Shown in pieces: positions 31,183-37,749 of a stretch of DNA of 40,242 nucleotides (its first letter is position 1; each line of letters starts with the position of its first letter). Origin of the DNA: Zoogloea sp. (lineage in GTDB: Bacteria > Pseudomonadota > Gammaproteobacteria > Burkholderiales > Rhodocyclaceae). Made by a program: the position numbers and the translations under genes. The notes under the pieces are model-generated. The model had not been told where the DNA came from and did no database searches. It saw only the letters and a list, made by a program, of their open reading frames with translations. The stretch lies in assembly GCA_009026175.1 (NCBI GenBank), contig WBTZ01000031.1:1-40242 (forward strand), given 5' to 3'.

Positions 31183-31938
31183 TCAGGGCAGGCCGCGACG
31201 GCGGCCGGAATCGAGCATCAGGCTGGAGCCGGTCATGGCATCCGCCTCGGGGGCCAGCAGCACGGACACCGCCCAGGCCACCTGCTCGGGCGTCGTGAAG
31301 CGGCCGATGGAGGACTCGGCCAGCATCTCGCCCAGCACGTCCTCCACCGTGATGCCGCGCTGGGCGGCACGGTCGGCGGCCACCCGGTGCAGGCGCTCGG
31401 TGTCGGCGGGGCCCGGGGCGATCAGGTGGGCGGTCACGCCGCGGGGACCGTAGGCCAGGCTGAGCTGGCGCACCACGTTCACCAGCGCGGCATTGGCGAC
31501 CCCCGCCGACGCCGCGTAGGCCGTCGGCTCGAAACCATAGTGGCCACCGATGGCGACGATCCGCGAGCCTGCCGAGAGCAGGCCATCCACCGCCCGGCAC
31601 AGGCGCAGCAGGCCGCCCACCTTGATGTTCACCGCATCCACCATGGTCGCCGTGGGCGCCGTCAGGATGCCCCCCGCGACGCCTACGCCGGGCCCGTGCA
31701 CCACCATCCGCACCGGCCGGTCCACCACCCCGGAGATGGCCTGGATGGCCGAATCCGAGGAGATGTCCGCGGCACAGGCGATCAGGCCCGGGACCCGCTC
31801 ACGCAGGGCGGCCAGCGCATCGGTGCTGCGCGCCACCGCCACCACGCCGAGGCCGGCCGCGGCCAGGCGGTCGACCATGGCATTGCCGAAGGCCCCGGTG
31901 GCACCCACCACCACGGCCAGTTCTTCACGTTCCTGCAT
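31183..31938 (-). CDS. SDR-fold protein lacking the usual catalytic Ser and Lys
   Basis: A 251-residue protein of classical SDR length, with the nucleotide-binding VVVGATGAFGN (9-19), CAADIS (55-60) and Asn104. The NNAG motif is replaced by HGPG (81-84). The active-site Tyr141 is present in TAYAASAG, but the Lys four residues on is Ala145, and the Ser expected near 131 is replaced by GG (131-132). The normal Ser-Tyr-Lys set is therefore incomplete. The C-terminus ends LMLDSGRRRGLP, as in SDR enzymes. It follows dmpG by 39 bp. It may bind a nucleotide without normal dehydrogenase chemistry; function unknown. Confidence 0.8.
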   Translation of the reverse strand: MQEREELAVVVGATGAFGNAMVDRLAAAGLGVVAVARSTDALAALRERVPGLIACAADISSDSAIQAISGVVDRPVRMVVHGPGVGVAGGILTAPTATMVDAVNIKVGGLLRLCRAVDGLLSAGSRIVAIGGHYGFEPTAYAASAGVANAALVNVVRQLSLAYGPRGVTAHLIAPGPADTERLHRVAADRAAQRGITVEDVLGEMLAESSIGRFTTPEQVAWAVSVLLAPEADAMTGSSLMLDSGRRRGLP

Positions 31939-31977
31939 GCTGTCTCCTTGTTATATGTACCGCCCTGCCCCTGGCGC

Positions 31978-33021
31978 TCAGGCTGCCACGTGCTGCAGCA
32001 GGCCGCGCTCCCGGGCCATGGTCATGGCGGTGTCCATGATCATGTCTTCCTGGCCGCCGATCATCTTCTTGCGGCCCAGCTCCACGAGGATATCGCGGGC
32101 CGGCACGCCAAAGCGTTCGGCAGCCCGCTTTGAATGCAGGAGGAAGGTGGAATACACACCGGCGAAGCCGAGGGTCAGGGACTCCCGGTCCACCCGCACC
32201 ACGTGCTCCATCATCGGCACGATGATCTCCTCGGCCATGTCCATCAGCTTGAAGAGATCCACCCCGGTGTCGATGCCCATGCGCTCGCAGACTGCAGCAA
32301 AGACTTCCAGCGGGGTGTTGCCGGCCCCGGCCCCGAGGCCGCCCACCGATCCGTCGATGCGGGTGGCCCCGGCTTCGATGGCCGCAATCGAGTTGGCGAT
32401 GCCCATGCCCAGATTGTGATGGCCGTGGAAGCCGATCTCGGTCTCGGGTTTGAGCACGTCGCGCAGGGCCTGGACGCGGGCGATCACGTCGGCGGGAAGC
32501 ATGTAGCCGGCCGAGTCGGTGACGTATACGGTCTGGGCGCCATAGCTCTCCATCAGCTTGCCCTGCTGGGCCACCCCGGCGGGGTCGTTGAGGTGGGCCA
32601 TCATCAGGAAGCCGGTGGTGTCCATGCCCAGCTTGCGGGCGAAGGCGATGTGCTGGGGCGAGGTGTCGGCCTCGGTGCAGTGGGTTGCCACATGCACGCT
32701 GCGGGCGCCGCAGTCGTAGGCCGACTGCAGCTCGCGCATGGTGCCCAGGCCGGGGATCAGCAGCACCGAGACCTTGGCCTGCTTCATCCTGGCGGCCACC
32801 GTGGAGATGTAATCCTCGTTGCTGTGCGGTGCGAAGCCGTGCTGCAGGGAGTTGCCGCCCAGGCCGGCGCCGTGGGTCACCTGCACATAGGGCACGCCGG
32901 CCTCGTCGAGGGCGGTGGCCACCTTGACCATCTGGTCGATGCTGATCTGCTCGCGCTTGGCGTGCATGCCGTCACGCAGGCACATGTCGTGCAGGATGAC
33001 TTTCTTGCCTTTGAGATCCAT
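31978..33021 (-). CDS. dmpG: 4-hydroxy-2-oxovalerate aldolase
   Basis: A 347-residue DRE-TIM metallolyase matching DmpG (345). Active-site residues are Arg16, Asp17 and His20 (CLRDGMH), the metal ligands His199 and His201 (FHGHHNLG), and [10 protein letters not shown]. It splits 4-hydroxy-2-oxovalerate to pyruvate and acetaldehyde and channels the aldehyde to DmpF. The two genes are adjacent here (F then G), but the gap between them holds a composite repeat. Start at 33021 with GGAGAAACCC upstream. Confidence 0.95.
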   Translation of the reverse strand: MDLKGKKVILHDMCLRDGMHAKREQISIDQMVKVATALDEAGVPYVQVTHGAGLGGNSLQHGFAPHSNEDYISTVAARMKQAKVSVLLIPGLGTMRELQSAYDCGARSVHVATHCTEADTSPQHIAFARKLGMDTTGFLMMAHLNDPAGVAQQGKLMESYGAQTVYVTDSAGYMLPADVIARVQALRDVLKPETEIGFHGHHNLGMGIANSIAAIEAGATRIDGSVGGLGAGAGNTPLEVFAAVCERMGIDTGVDLFKLMDMAEEIIVPMMEHVVRVDRESLTLGFAGVYSTFLLHSKRAAERFGVPARDILVELGRKKMIGGQEDMIMDTAMTMARERGLLQHVAA

Positions 33022-33040
33022 GGGTTTCTCCGTGTTTTCG

Positions 33041-33110
33041 TGTAGGGGCGGCTTCAGCCGCCCGCGGACTTCCGATCGGGCACCTGAGGGCGGCTGAAGC
33101 CACCCCTACA
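33041..33110. repeat. Composite double-palindrome repeat, copy B
   Basis: The left arm TGTAGGGGCGGCTTCAGCCG begins at 33041; the right arm ends in CCCCTACA at 33110 and has small changes (AGGGCGGCTGAAGCCACC). The space between arms is about 20 bp and differs from copies A and C. It fills the gap between dmpF and dmpG inside the operon. Confidence 0.85.
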
Positions 33111-33124
33111 TGTCCCTGCCAGGC

Positions 33125-34114
33125 TTACGCCGGCTCGACGGCGCGCAGCGTGATGCGGCCGGCGAGGATCTCCTCGGCGAACATCTCGGCGGTGCGGGTG
33201 GCGGCGGCGGTCATGATGTCCAGGTTGCCGGCGTACTTGGGCAGGTAGTCGCCGAGCCCTGCCACCTCCATGAAGACCTGCACCTTGTTGGCGTCGTAGA
33301 CCGGGCCGTTGACCAGGCGGTAGCCGGGCACGTACTTCTGCACCTCCTTGATCATCTGCAGGATGGAGGCGGTGATGCGGGCCTGGTCGGGCGCGTCGTC
33401 GGTCAGGCAGGAGATCGTGTTGCGCATGATCATCGGCGGCTCCGCCGGGTTGATGATGGCCAGGGCCTTGCCCTTGCGCGCACCGCCCACCTTCTCGATG
33501 GCACCGGAGGTGGTGTAGGTGAATTCGTCCAGGTTGGCGCGGGTGCCCGGACCGACCGACTTTGAGGCCAGGCTCGCGACGATCTCGGCGTAGGCCACGC
33601 TCTGGATGCTCGACACCGCGCTGACGATGGGGATGGTCGCCTGGCCGGCGCAGGAGATCATGTTGACGTTCATCTGAGCGAGGAGACCCCCACGCTCGCT
33701 GCGTTCGCTGCCCCCCGAGGGGGCTGAGCCGTCTTGGGAGCGGCCCTGCGACAGCTGATCGGCGTGCTGGCGCAGGTTCACCGGCGGCACGCAGAGGGGG
33801 CCGATGGCTGCCGGGGTCAAGTCGATCATCATCACCCCCAGCTCATTGAGCTTGCGGCTGTTCTCCGCATGCACATAGGCGCTGGTGGCGTCGAAGGCGA
33901 TCTGGATGTTGTCTTCGAGTACGTGCGGGAGCAGGCCGTCCACCCCGTCGGCGGTGGTCTTGAGGCCCATCTCGCGGGCCCGGGCGAGGCCTTCGGAGGC
34001 CGGGTCGATGCCCACCATCCACACCGGCTCGAGCACCGGGCTGCGCTGGATCTTGTAGATCAGGTCGGTGCCGATGTTGCCCGAGCCGATCAGGGCGCAA
34101 CGGATCTTCTTCAT
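33125..34114 (-). CDS. dmpF: Acetaldehyde dehydrogenase (acylating) with internal insertion
   Basis: A 329-residue enzyme, longer than the usual 300-312. The N-terminal NAD domain has [14 protein letters not shown]; the conserved DLTPAAIGP lies at 98-106. The catalytic Cys155 is in [11 protein letters not shown]. Residues about 120-147, just before that segment, are a Gly/Ser/Arg-rich insertion not found in DmpF or BphJ; the flanks read VPPVNL and MNVNM, as in the family. The frame is kept. The enzyme converts acetaldehyde from DmpG to acetyl-CoA with NAD and CoA. The start overlaps the dmpI stop (ATGA) and has AGGAG upstream. Whether the insertion impairs activity cannot be told. Confidence 0.92.
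   Translation of the reverse strand: MKKIRCALIGSGNIGTDLIYKIQRSPVLEPVWMVGIDPASEGLARAREMGLKTTADGVDGLLPHVLEDNIQIAFDATSAYVHAENSRKLNELGVMMIDLTPAAIGPLCVPPVNLRQHADQLSQGRSQDGSAPSGGSERSERGGLLAQMNVNMISCAGQATIPIVSAVSSIQSVAYAEIVASLASKSVGPGTRANLDEFTYTTSGAIEKVGGARKGKALAIINPAEPPMIMRNTISCLTDDAPDQARITASILQMIKEVQKYVPGYRLVNGPVYDANKVQVFMEVAGLGDYLPKYAGNLDIMTAAATRTAEMFAEEILAGRITLRAVEPA
33674..33757. repeat. Repeat-like insertion within dmpF
   Basis: About 80-84 bp with no counterpart in other dmpF genes. It contains the palindrome GCCCCCCGAGGGGGC (about 33710-33724) next to CGCTCGCTGCGTTCGCTG and ends near GGGAGCGGCCCTGCG. This resembles GC-rich repeats remembered from intergenic spaces of betaproteobacteria, but the identity was not checked. 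The length is a multiple of three and no stop codon is introduced. Confidence 0.6.
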
Positions 34115-34326
34115 GCTGTCTTCTCCTGGGCCCGGGCGGCGGCGCGCTGGGCCATGGTCTGGCCGGCGACGTAGAAGCCGTCGGTGGCGTGTTCGGTGAT
34201 GAGGATGCGCACCGTGTCGGCGCTGCATTCCAGGCTGCGGGCCACGGCTTCGGTCACCGCCGCCGCCACCTTGTGCTTCTGCTCGGTGGTGCGGCCCACC
34301 ATCATGTGCATCTCAATAATCGGCAT
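34111..34326 (-). CDS. dmpI: 4-oxalocrotonate tautomerase
   Basis: A 71-codon gene giving a protein that starts [11 protein letters not shown] after Met removal. The catalytic residues of 4-OT are all present at the standard positions: Pro1, Arg11, Arg39 and Phe50. Length is slightly above the usual 62 because of a C-terminal extension (about 60-70). It isomerises 4-oxalocrotonate from the enol to the keto form for DmpH. It lies 24 bp after dmpH and overlaps dmpF by ATGA. Confidence 0.92.
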   Translation of the reverse strand: MPIIEMHMMVGRTTEQKHKVAAAVTEAVARSLECSADTVRILITEHATDGFYVAGQTMAQRAAARAQEKTA

Positions 34327-34350
34327 GGGGTCTCTCCACGGGGGTTGGGA

Positions 34351-35154
34351 TCATTCGACAAAGCGCATGGACACGCTGCCCAGCTCCTGGAAGCGGGCGA
34401 TCACGCTGTCGCCGGCCTTGACCGGTATGGCCTCGGTGATGCCGCCGCTCATCACGAAGCTGCCGGCGGGCAGGCCTTCGCCCAGTTCGGCGAGGATGTT
34501 CACCAGCATCGCAATGGCCTCGGCCGGGTGACCCAGCACGGCGGCGGCGGCGGCGCCGGCGACGATCTCGCCGTTCTTCTCCATCACCACCCCCAGCGTC
34601 GGCAGGTCCAGGTCTTCCACGTAACGGGGCCGTCCGCCGCCGACGAAGCGCGCCGACGAGCCGTTGTCGGCCACCACGCTGGGCAGGTCGAACTTGAAGC
34701 CGGAGAAGCGCGAATCGATGATCTCGACCGCCGGCAGCACGTAGTCGGTGGCGTCGAGCACGTCCTGGCGGGTGCAGCCGGGGCCCTGCAGGGCCTTCCT
34801 GGTGACGAAGGCCACTTCGCACTCGACCCGCGGATGCACCAGGTCGTGGGTGGAGATGGCCGAGTTCTCCGGCCGCGCCATGCGGTCGGTGAGGAAGCCG
34901 ATGGACGGCACATCGACGCCCATCTGCTTCATCTTGGCCCGCGACGTCAGCCCGGCCTTCCAACCCACCTGCTTGTGACCGGCGGCGAGGAAGCGGCGGC
35001 GCAGCTCCAGCTGCACGGCGTAGCCGTCGGCGATGGTCATCGCCGGGAATTCGTCGGTGAGCTTGGGGATGGCGTAGGCCCGGGTCTGGGCGCCTTCGAC
35101 GCGCTCGCAGAGGCGGACGATGTCTTCCCGGGACAGCGTAATGTCCATGCTCAT
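34351..35154 (-). CDS. dmpH: 4-oxalocrotonate (2-oxo-3-hexenedioate) decarboxylase
   Basis: A 267-residue protein of the FAH-like hydratase/decarboxylase family (DmpH is 264). Recognisable parts are VGWKAGLTSRAKMKQMGVD, HPRVECEVAFV (metal-binding Glu region), LPAVEIIDSRFSGFKFD and VVADNGSSARFV. It decarboxylates the keto form of 4-oxalocrotonate to 2-hydroxypenta-2,4-dienoate and normally forms a complex with DmpE. The start at 35154 overlaps the dmpE stop (ATGA) and has GGAAGGAG upstream. Confidence 0.93.
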   Translation of the reverse strand: MSMDITLSREDIVRLCERVEGAQTRAYAIPKLTDEFPAMTIADGYAVQLELRRRFLAAGHKQVGWKAGLTSRAKMKQMGVDVPSIGFLTDRMARPENSAISTHDLVHPRVECEVAFVTRKALQGPGCTRQDVLDATDYVLPAVEIIDSRFSGFKFDLPSVVADNGSSARFVGGGRPRYVEDLDLPTLGVVMEKNGEIVAGAAAAAVLGHPAEAIAMLVNILAELGEGLPAGSFVMSGGITEAIPVKAGDSVIARFQELGSVSMRFVE

Positions 35155-35948
35155 GCTGCGCTCCTTCCGGCGAACTTCACCCGGCAGCTGCCAAGGCCGC
35201 CCACCGTACACACCAGCTCATCGCCATCGACGACCGGCACCAGGGCCGATTGGGAACCGGACAGGATCACCTCGCCGGCCTTGAAGGGAATACCCAGCTC
35301 GCCCAGGGTGTTGGCCAGCCAGGCCACCGCGTTGGCGGGCGAGCCCTGCACCGCTGCGCCGACGCCGGTGGAGAAGATCTCGCCGTTCTTCTCCAGCACC
35401 ATGCCGGCCAGGGTGATGTCCAGCTTGCGCGGGTCGCCCTTGGTCTTGCCCAGCACGTACACACCGCAGGAGGCGTTGTCCGCCACGGTGTCCTGGATCT
35501 TGATCTTCCAGTCGGTGATGCGTGAATCGACGATCTCGAAGCACGGCAGCACGTAGTCCGTGGCGCGGATCACGTCCATCGCGGTGACGCCCGGGCCCTG
35601 CAGATCCTCCTTGAGCACGAAGGCCAGCTCGGCTTCGGCCTTGGGCTGGATCAGGCTGCCCAGGTCGATGGTGTCGCCCTCCTGGAAGACCATGCCCGAG
35701 GTGAGCTGGCCGAAGTCCGGCTGGAACACGCCCAGGAAGTCCTGCACCGGCTTGCTGGTGACGCCGATCTTCTTGCCGACGATGCGCTCGCCGGCTGCCA
35801 CGCGGCGCTCGATGTAGCGCAGCTGGATGCGGTAGGCGTCGGCCAGGGCGATGTCCGGCGCCTGTTCGAGGAGCGGCGCAATGGTGCGGCACTCCCGCCA
35901 TGCGTCATACAACGCATCGCCGTAATGCTGGATCGTGTCTTCATTCAT
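35151..35948 (-). CDS. dmpE: 2-hydroxypenta-2,4-dienoate (2-oxopent-4-enoate) hydratase
   Basis: A 265-residue protein paralogous to DmpH (DmpE is 261). Typical parts are IVGKKIGVTSKPVQDFLGV, IQPKAEAELAFVLKEDLQGP, LPCFEIVDSRITDWKIK and VADNASCGVYVLG. It adds water to the dienoate, giving 4-hydroxy-2-oxovalerate for DmpG. The Shine-Dalgarno (CGGGA) is weak, and a composite repeat lies just upstream, between dmpC and dmpE. The stop overlaps the dmpH start. Confidence 0.93.
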   Translation of the reverse strand: MNEDTIQHYGDALYDAWRECRTIAPLLEQAPDIALADAYRIQLRYIERRVAAGERIVGKKIGVTSKPVQDFLGVFQPDFGQLTSGMVFQEGDTIDLGSLIQPKAEAELAFVLKEDLQGPGVTAMDVIRATDYVLPCFEIVDSRITDWKIKIQDTVADNASCGVYVLGKTKGDPRKLDITLAGMVLEKNGEIFSTGVGAAVQGSPANAVAWLANTLGELGIPFKAGEVILSGSQSALVPVVDGDELVCTVGGLGSCRVKFAGRSAA

Positions 35949-35963
35949 TGATATGTCCCGATA

Positions 35964-36044
35964 TGTAGGGGCGGCTTCAGCCGCCCGCGGAGATTGGGAA
36001 ACGGGGGCCTGCGGAGTCGGTGGGCGGCTGAAGCCGCCCCTACA
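35964..36044. repeat. Composite double-palindrome repeat, copy C
   Basis: Left arm from TGTAGGGG at 35964, with GGGCGGCTTCAGCCGCCC; right arm GGGCGGCTGAAGCCGCCC then CCTACA, ending at 36044. The inner spacer (about 35 bp) is unrelated to the other copies. It fills the dmpC-dmpE gap. Both arms are perfect palindromes. Confidence 0.88.
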
Positions 36045-36064
36045 GACCCCTGCAAGCCCCTGCA

Positions 36065-37525
36065 TCACAGCTTCACGCAGATGTTGCGGGTCTCGGTGTA
36101 GAACTCCAGGGAATGGACTCCACCCTCGCGCCCGATGCCCGACTGCTTGGAGCCGCCGAAGGCCGTGCGCAGGTCGCGCAGGAACCAGCTGTTGATCCAG
36201 GTGATGCCCACCTCGACCCGGGCGGCGACGCGGTGGGCGCGGGCCAGGTTGGTGGTCCAGATCGTGGTGGACAGGCCGTAGTCGGTGGCATTGGCGAGCT
36301 TCACCACCTCGTCCTCGCCGTCGAAGGGACGGATGTGGCAGCACGGGCCGAAGATCTCCTCGCGCACCACGGCGGCCGTCTCGGGCAGGCCGGTCCAGAT
36401 GGTCGGCTGCACCCAGGCGCCTTCGGCCAGCTCGGCCGGCATCGCCGGCTCGCCACCGCCGGTCACCAGGGTGGCGCCCTCCTCCACCGCCTTGCGGTAG
36501 TAGGACATGACCTTCTGCTTGTGCTCCTGGCTGATCAGCGGGCCGTAATTGGCGGCATGATCCTCCGGGCGGCCGTACTTGACGGCCTCGGCGCGGGTCT
36601 TGAGGGCCGCCACGAAGCGCTCGAAGATCGGCCGCTCCACATAGACCCGCTCGGTGCCCAGGCAGACCTGCCCGGTGTTGAGGAAGGCCGAACGGAAGAT
36701 GCCATCCACCGCCGCATCGAAGTCCGCATCGGCGAAGACGATGCCGGCGTTCTTGCCGCCCAGTTCGAAGGACACGTCGCGCATGCCGTCGGAGGCAGCC
36801 TTCATGATCGCGGCGCCGGTACGCGTCTCGCCGGTGAAGGTGATCGCGTCCACCCCCGGGTGGCGGGTCAGGAATTCGCCCGCCGAATCCGGCCCGAAGC
36901 CCTGCACCACGTTGTACACACCCTTGGGAATGCCCACGCTGTTCATCACCTCACCGAGCAGCGCCGCCGTGTGGGGCGACTCCTCGGAGGGCTTCACCAC
37001 CACGGTGTTGCCACAGGCCAGGGCCGGGCCGACCTTCCAGGTCATCAGCAGGAAGGGGGCGTTCCACGGGCTGATCACTCCGATCACGCCCTTGGGCACG
37101 CGGATCCCGTAGTTGAGGGCGCCGCGGCCGTCCGGCGTGGCCATCTGGAAGGACTCCGCCGGCACGTTCTTGACCACGTCGGCAAAGACCTTGAAGTTGG
37201 CCGCGCCGCGGGGGATGAAGACATGCCGCATGACATGGGATGGCTGGCCGGTGTCGGCCATCTCGGCCGCCACGAAATCCTCGAAGCGGCGGGTGATCTC
37301 GTCGGCCACGCCGTACAGCAGGTCCACCCGCTGCTCCAGCGTCAGCCCGCCCCACTCGCCCTCCAGCGCCGCCCGCGCGGCACGCACCGCCGCATCCACG
37401 TCGGCCTGGCCGGCCTCGGTGATCCGGGCGATCACCCGGTTATCCACGGGGGAGCGCTTCTCGAAGGTCTTGCCGCCCTGCCCGGCGACATACTCGCCGC
37501 CGATGAAATTCTCGATGAGACGCAT
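36065..37525 (-). CDS. dmpC: 2-hydroxymuconic semialdehyde dehydrogenase
   Basis: A 486-residue ALDH of the DmpC/XylG group (486). Motifs: ISPWNAPFLLMTWK (151-164), TFTGETRTG (229-237), the general base Glu254 in FELGGKNAG and the nucleophile Cys288 in NTGQVCLG. It oxidises the ring-cleavage product of catechol to 4-oxalocrotonate with NAD and so starts the oxalocrotonate branch. The start at 37525 follows GAGGTAAGC. It is the first gene of the lower operon; no dioxygenase or hydrolase gene precedes it. Confidence 0.94.
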   Translation of the reverse strand: MRLIENFIGGEYVAGQGGKTFEKRSPVDNRVIARITEAGQADVDAAVRAARAALEGEWGGLTLEQRVDLLYGVADEITRRFEDFVAAEMADTGQPSHVMRHVFIPRGAANFKVFADVVKNVPAESFQMATPDGRGALNYGIRVPKGVIGVISPWNAPFLLMTWKVGPALACGNTVVVKPSEESPHTAALLGEVMNSVGIPKGVYNVVQGFGPDSAGEFLTRHPGVDAITFTGETRTGAAIMKAASDGMRDVSFELGGKNAGIVFADADFDAAVDGIFRSAFLNTGQVCLGTERVYVERPIFERFVAALKTRAEAVKYGRPEDHAANYGPLISQEHKQKVMSYYRKAVEEGATLVTGGGEPAMPAELAEGAWVQPTIWTGLPETAAVVREEIFGPCCHIRPFDGEDEVVKLANATDYGLSTTIWTTNLARAHRVAARVEVGITWINSWFLRDLRTAFGGSKQSGIGREGGVHSLEFYTETRNICVKL

Positions 37526-37590
37526 GCTTACCTCGGTATGAAGTCTGGAATCGCCAAACCCCAGGGGCCCGGCATGGAGACCAGTCTATG

Positions 37591-37640
37591 AACCGAGGTT
37601 GATACCGTCCAATACTTAATCACTTCATACTTGATACCCT
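37591..37640 (-). promoter_or_regulatory. Candidate regulatory region of the meta-cleavage operon
   Basis: The gap between the TonB receptor gene and dmpC (37526-37749) must contain the promoter of the operon. A direct repeat TTGATACC at 37599-37606 and 37631-37638, 32 bp apart (about three helix turns), brackets an AT-rich stretch with AATACTTAATCACTTCATAC. This could be a regulator site. It is unlike the operator-like sequence shared by livH, hpaA/hpaR and dmpK, so the lower operon probably has a different control. Confidence 0.4.
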
Positions 37641-37749
37641 TCCGGTATGAGACCGGGTGTAACCGTCTTCAGCGGCCGCCACCTGCCGCCGCGTTCTGCT
37701 TGCCAATCAACAGCCGCCGGACAGACATGCTGGCCAGATAACAGCCTGA

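Noticed and set aside
33125-34114. dmpF as a frameshifted pseudogene
   Set aside because: The extra block is a multiple of three, both flanks are in the same frame, and the catalytic Cys and downstream motifs are intact.
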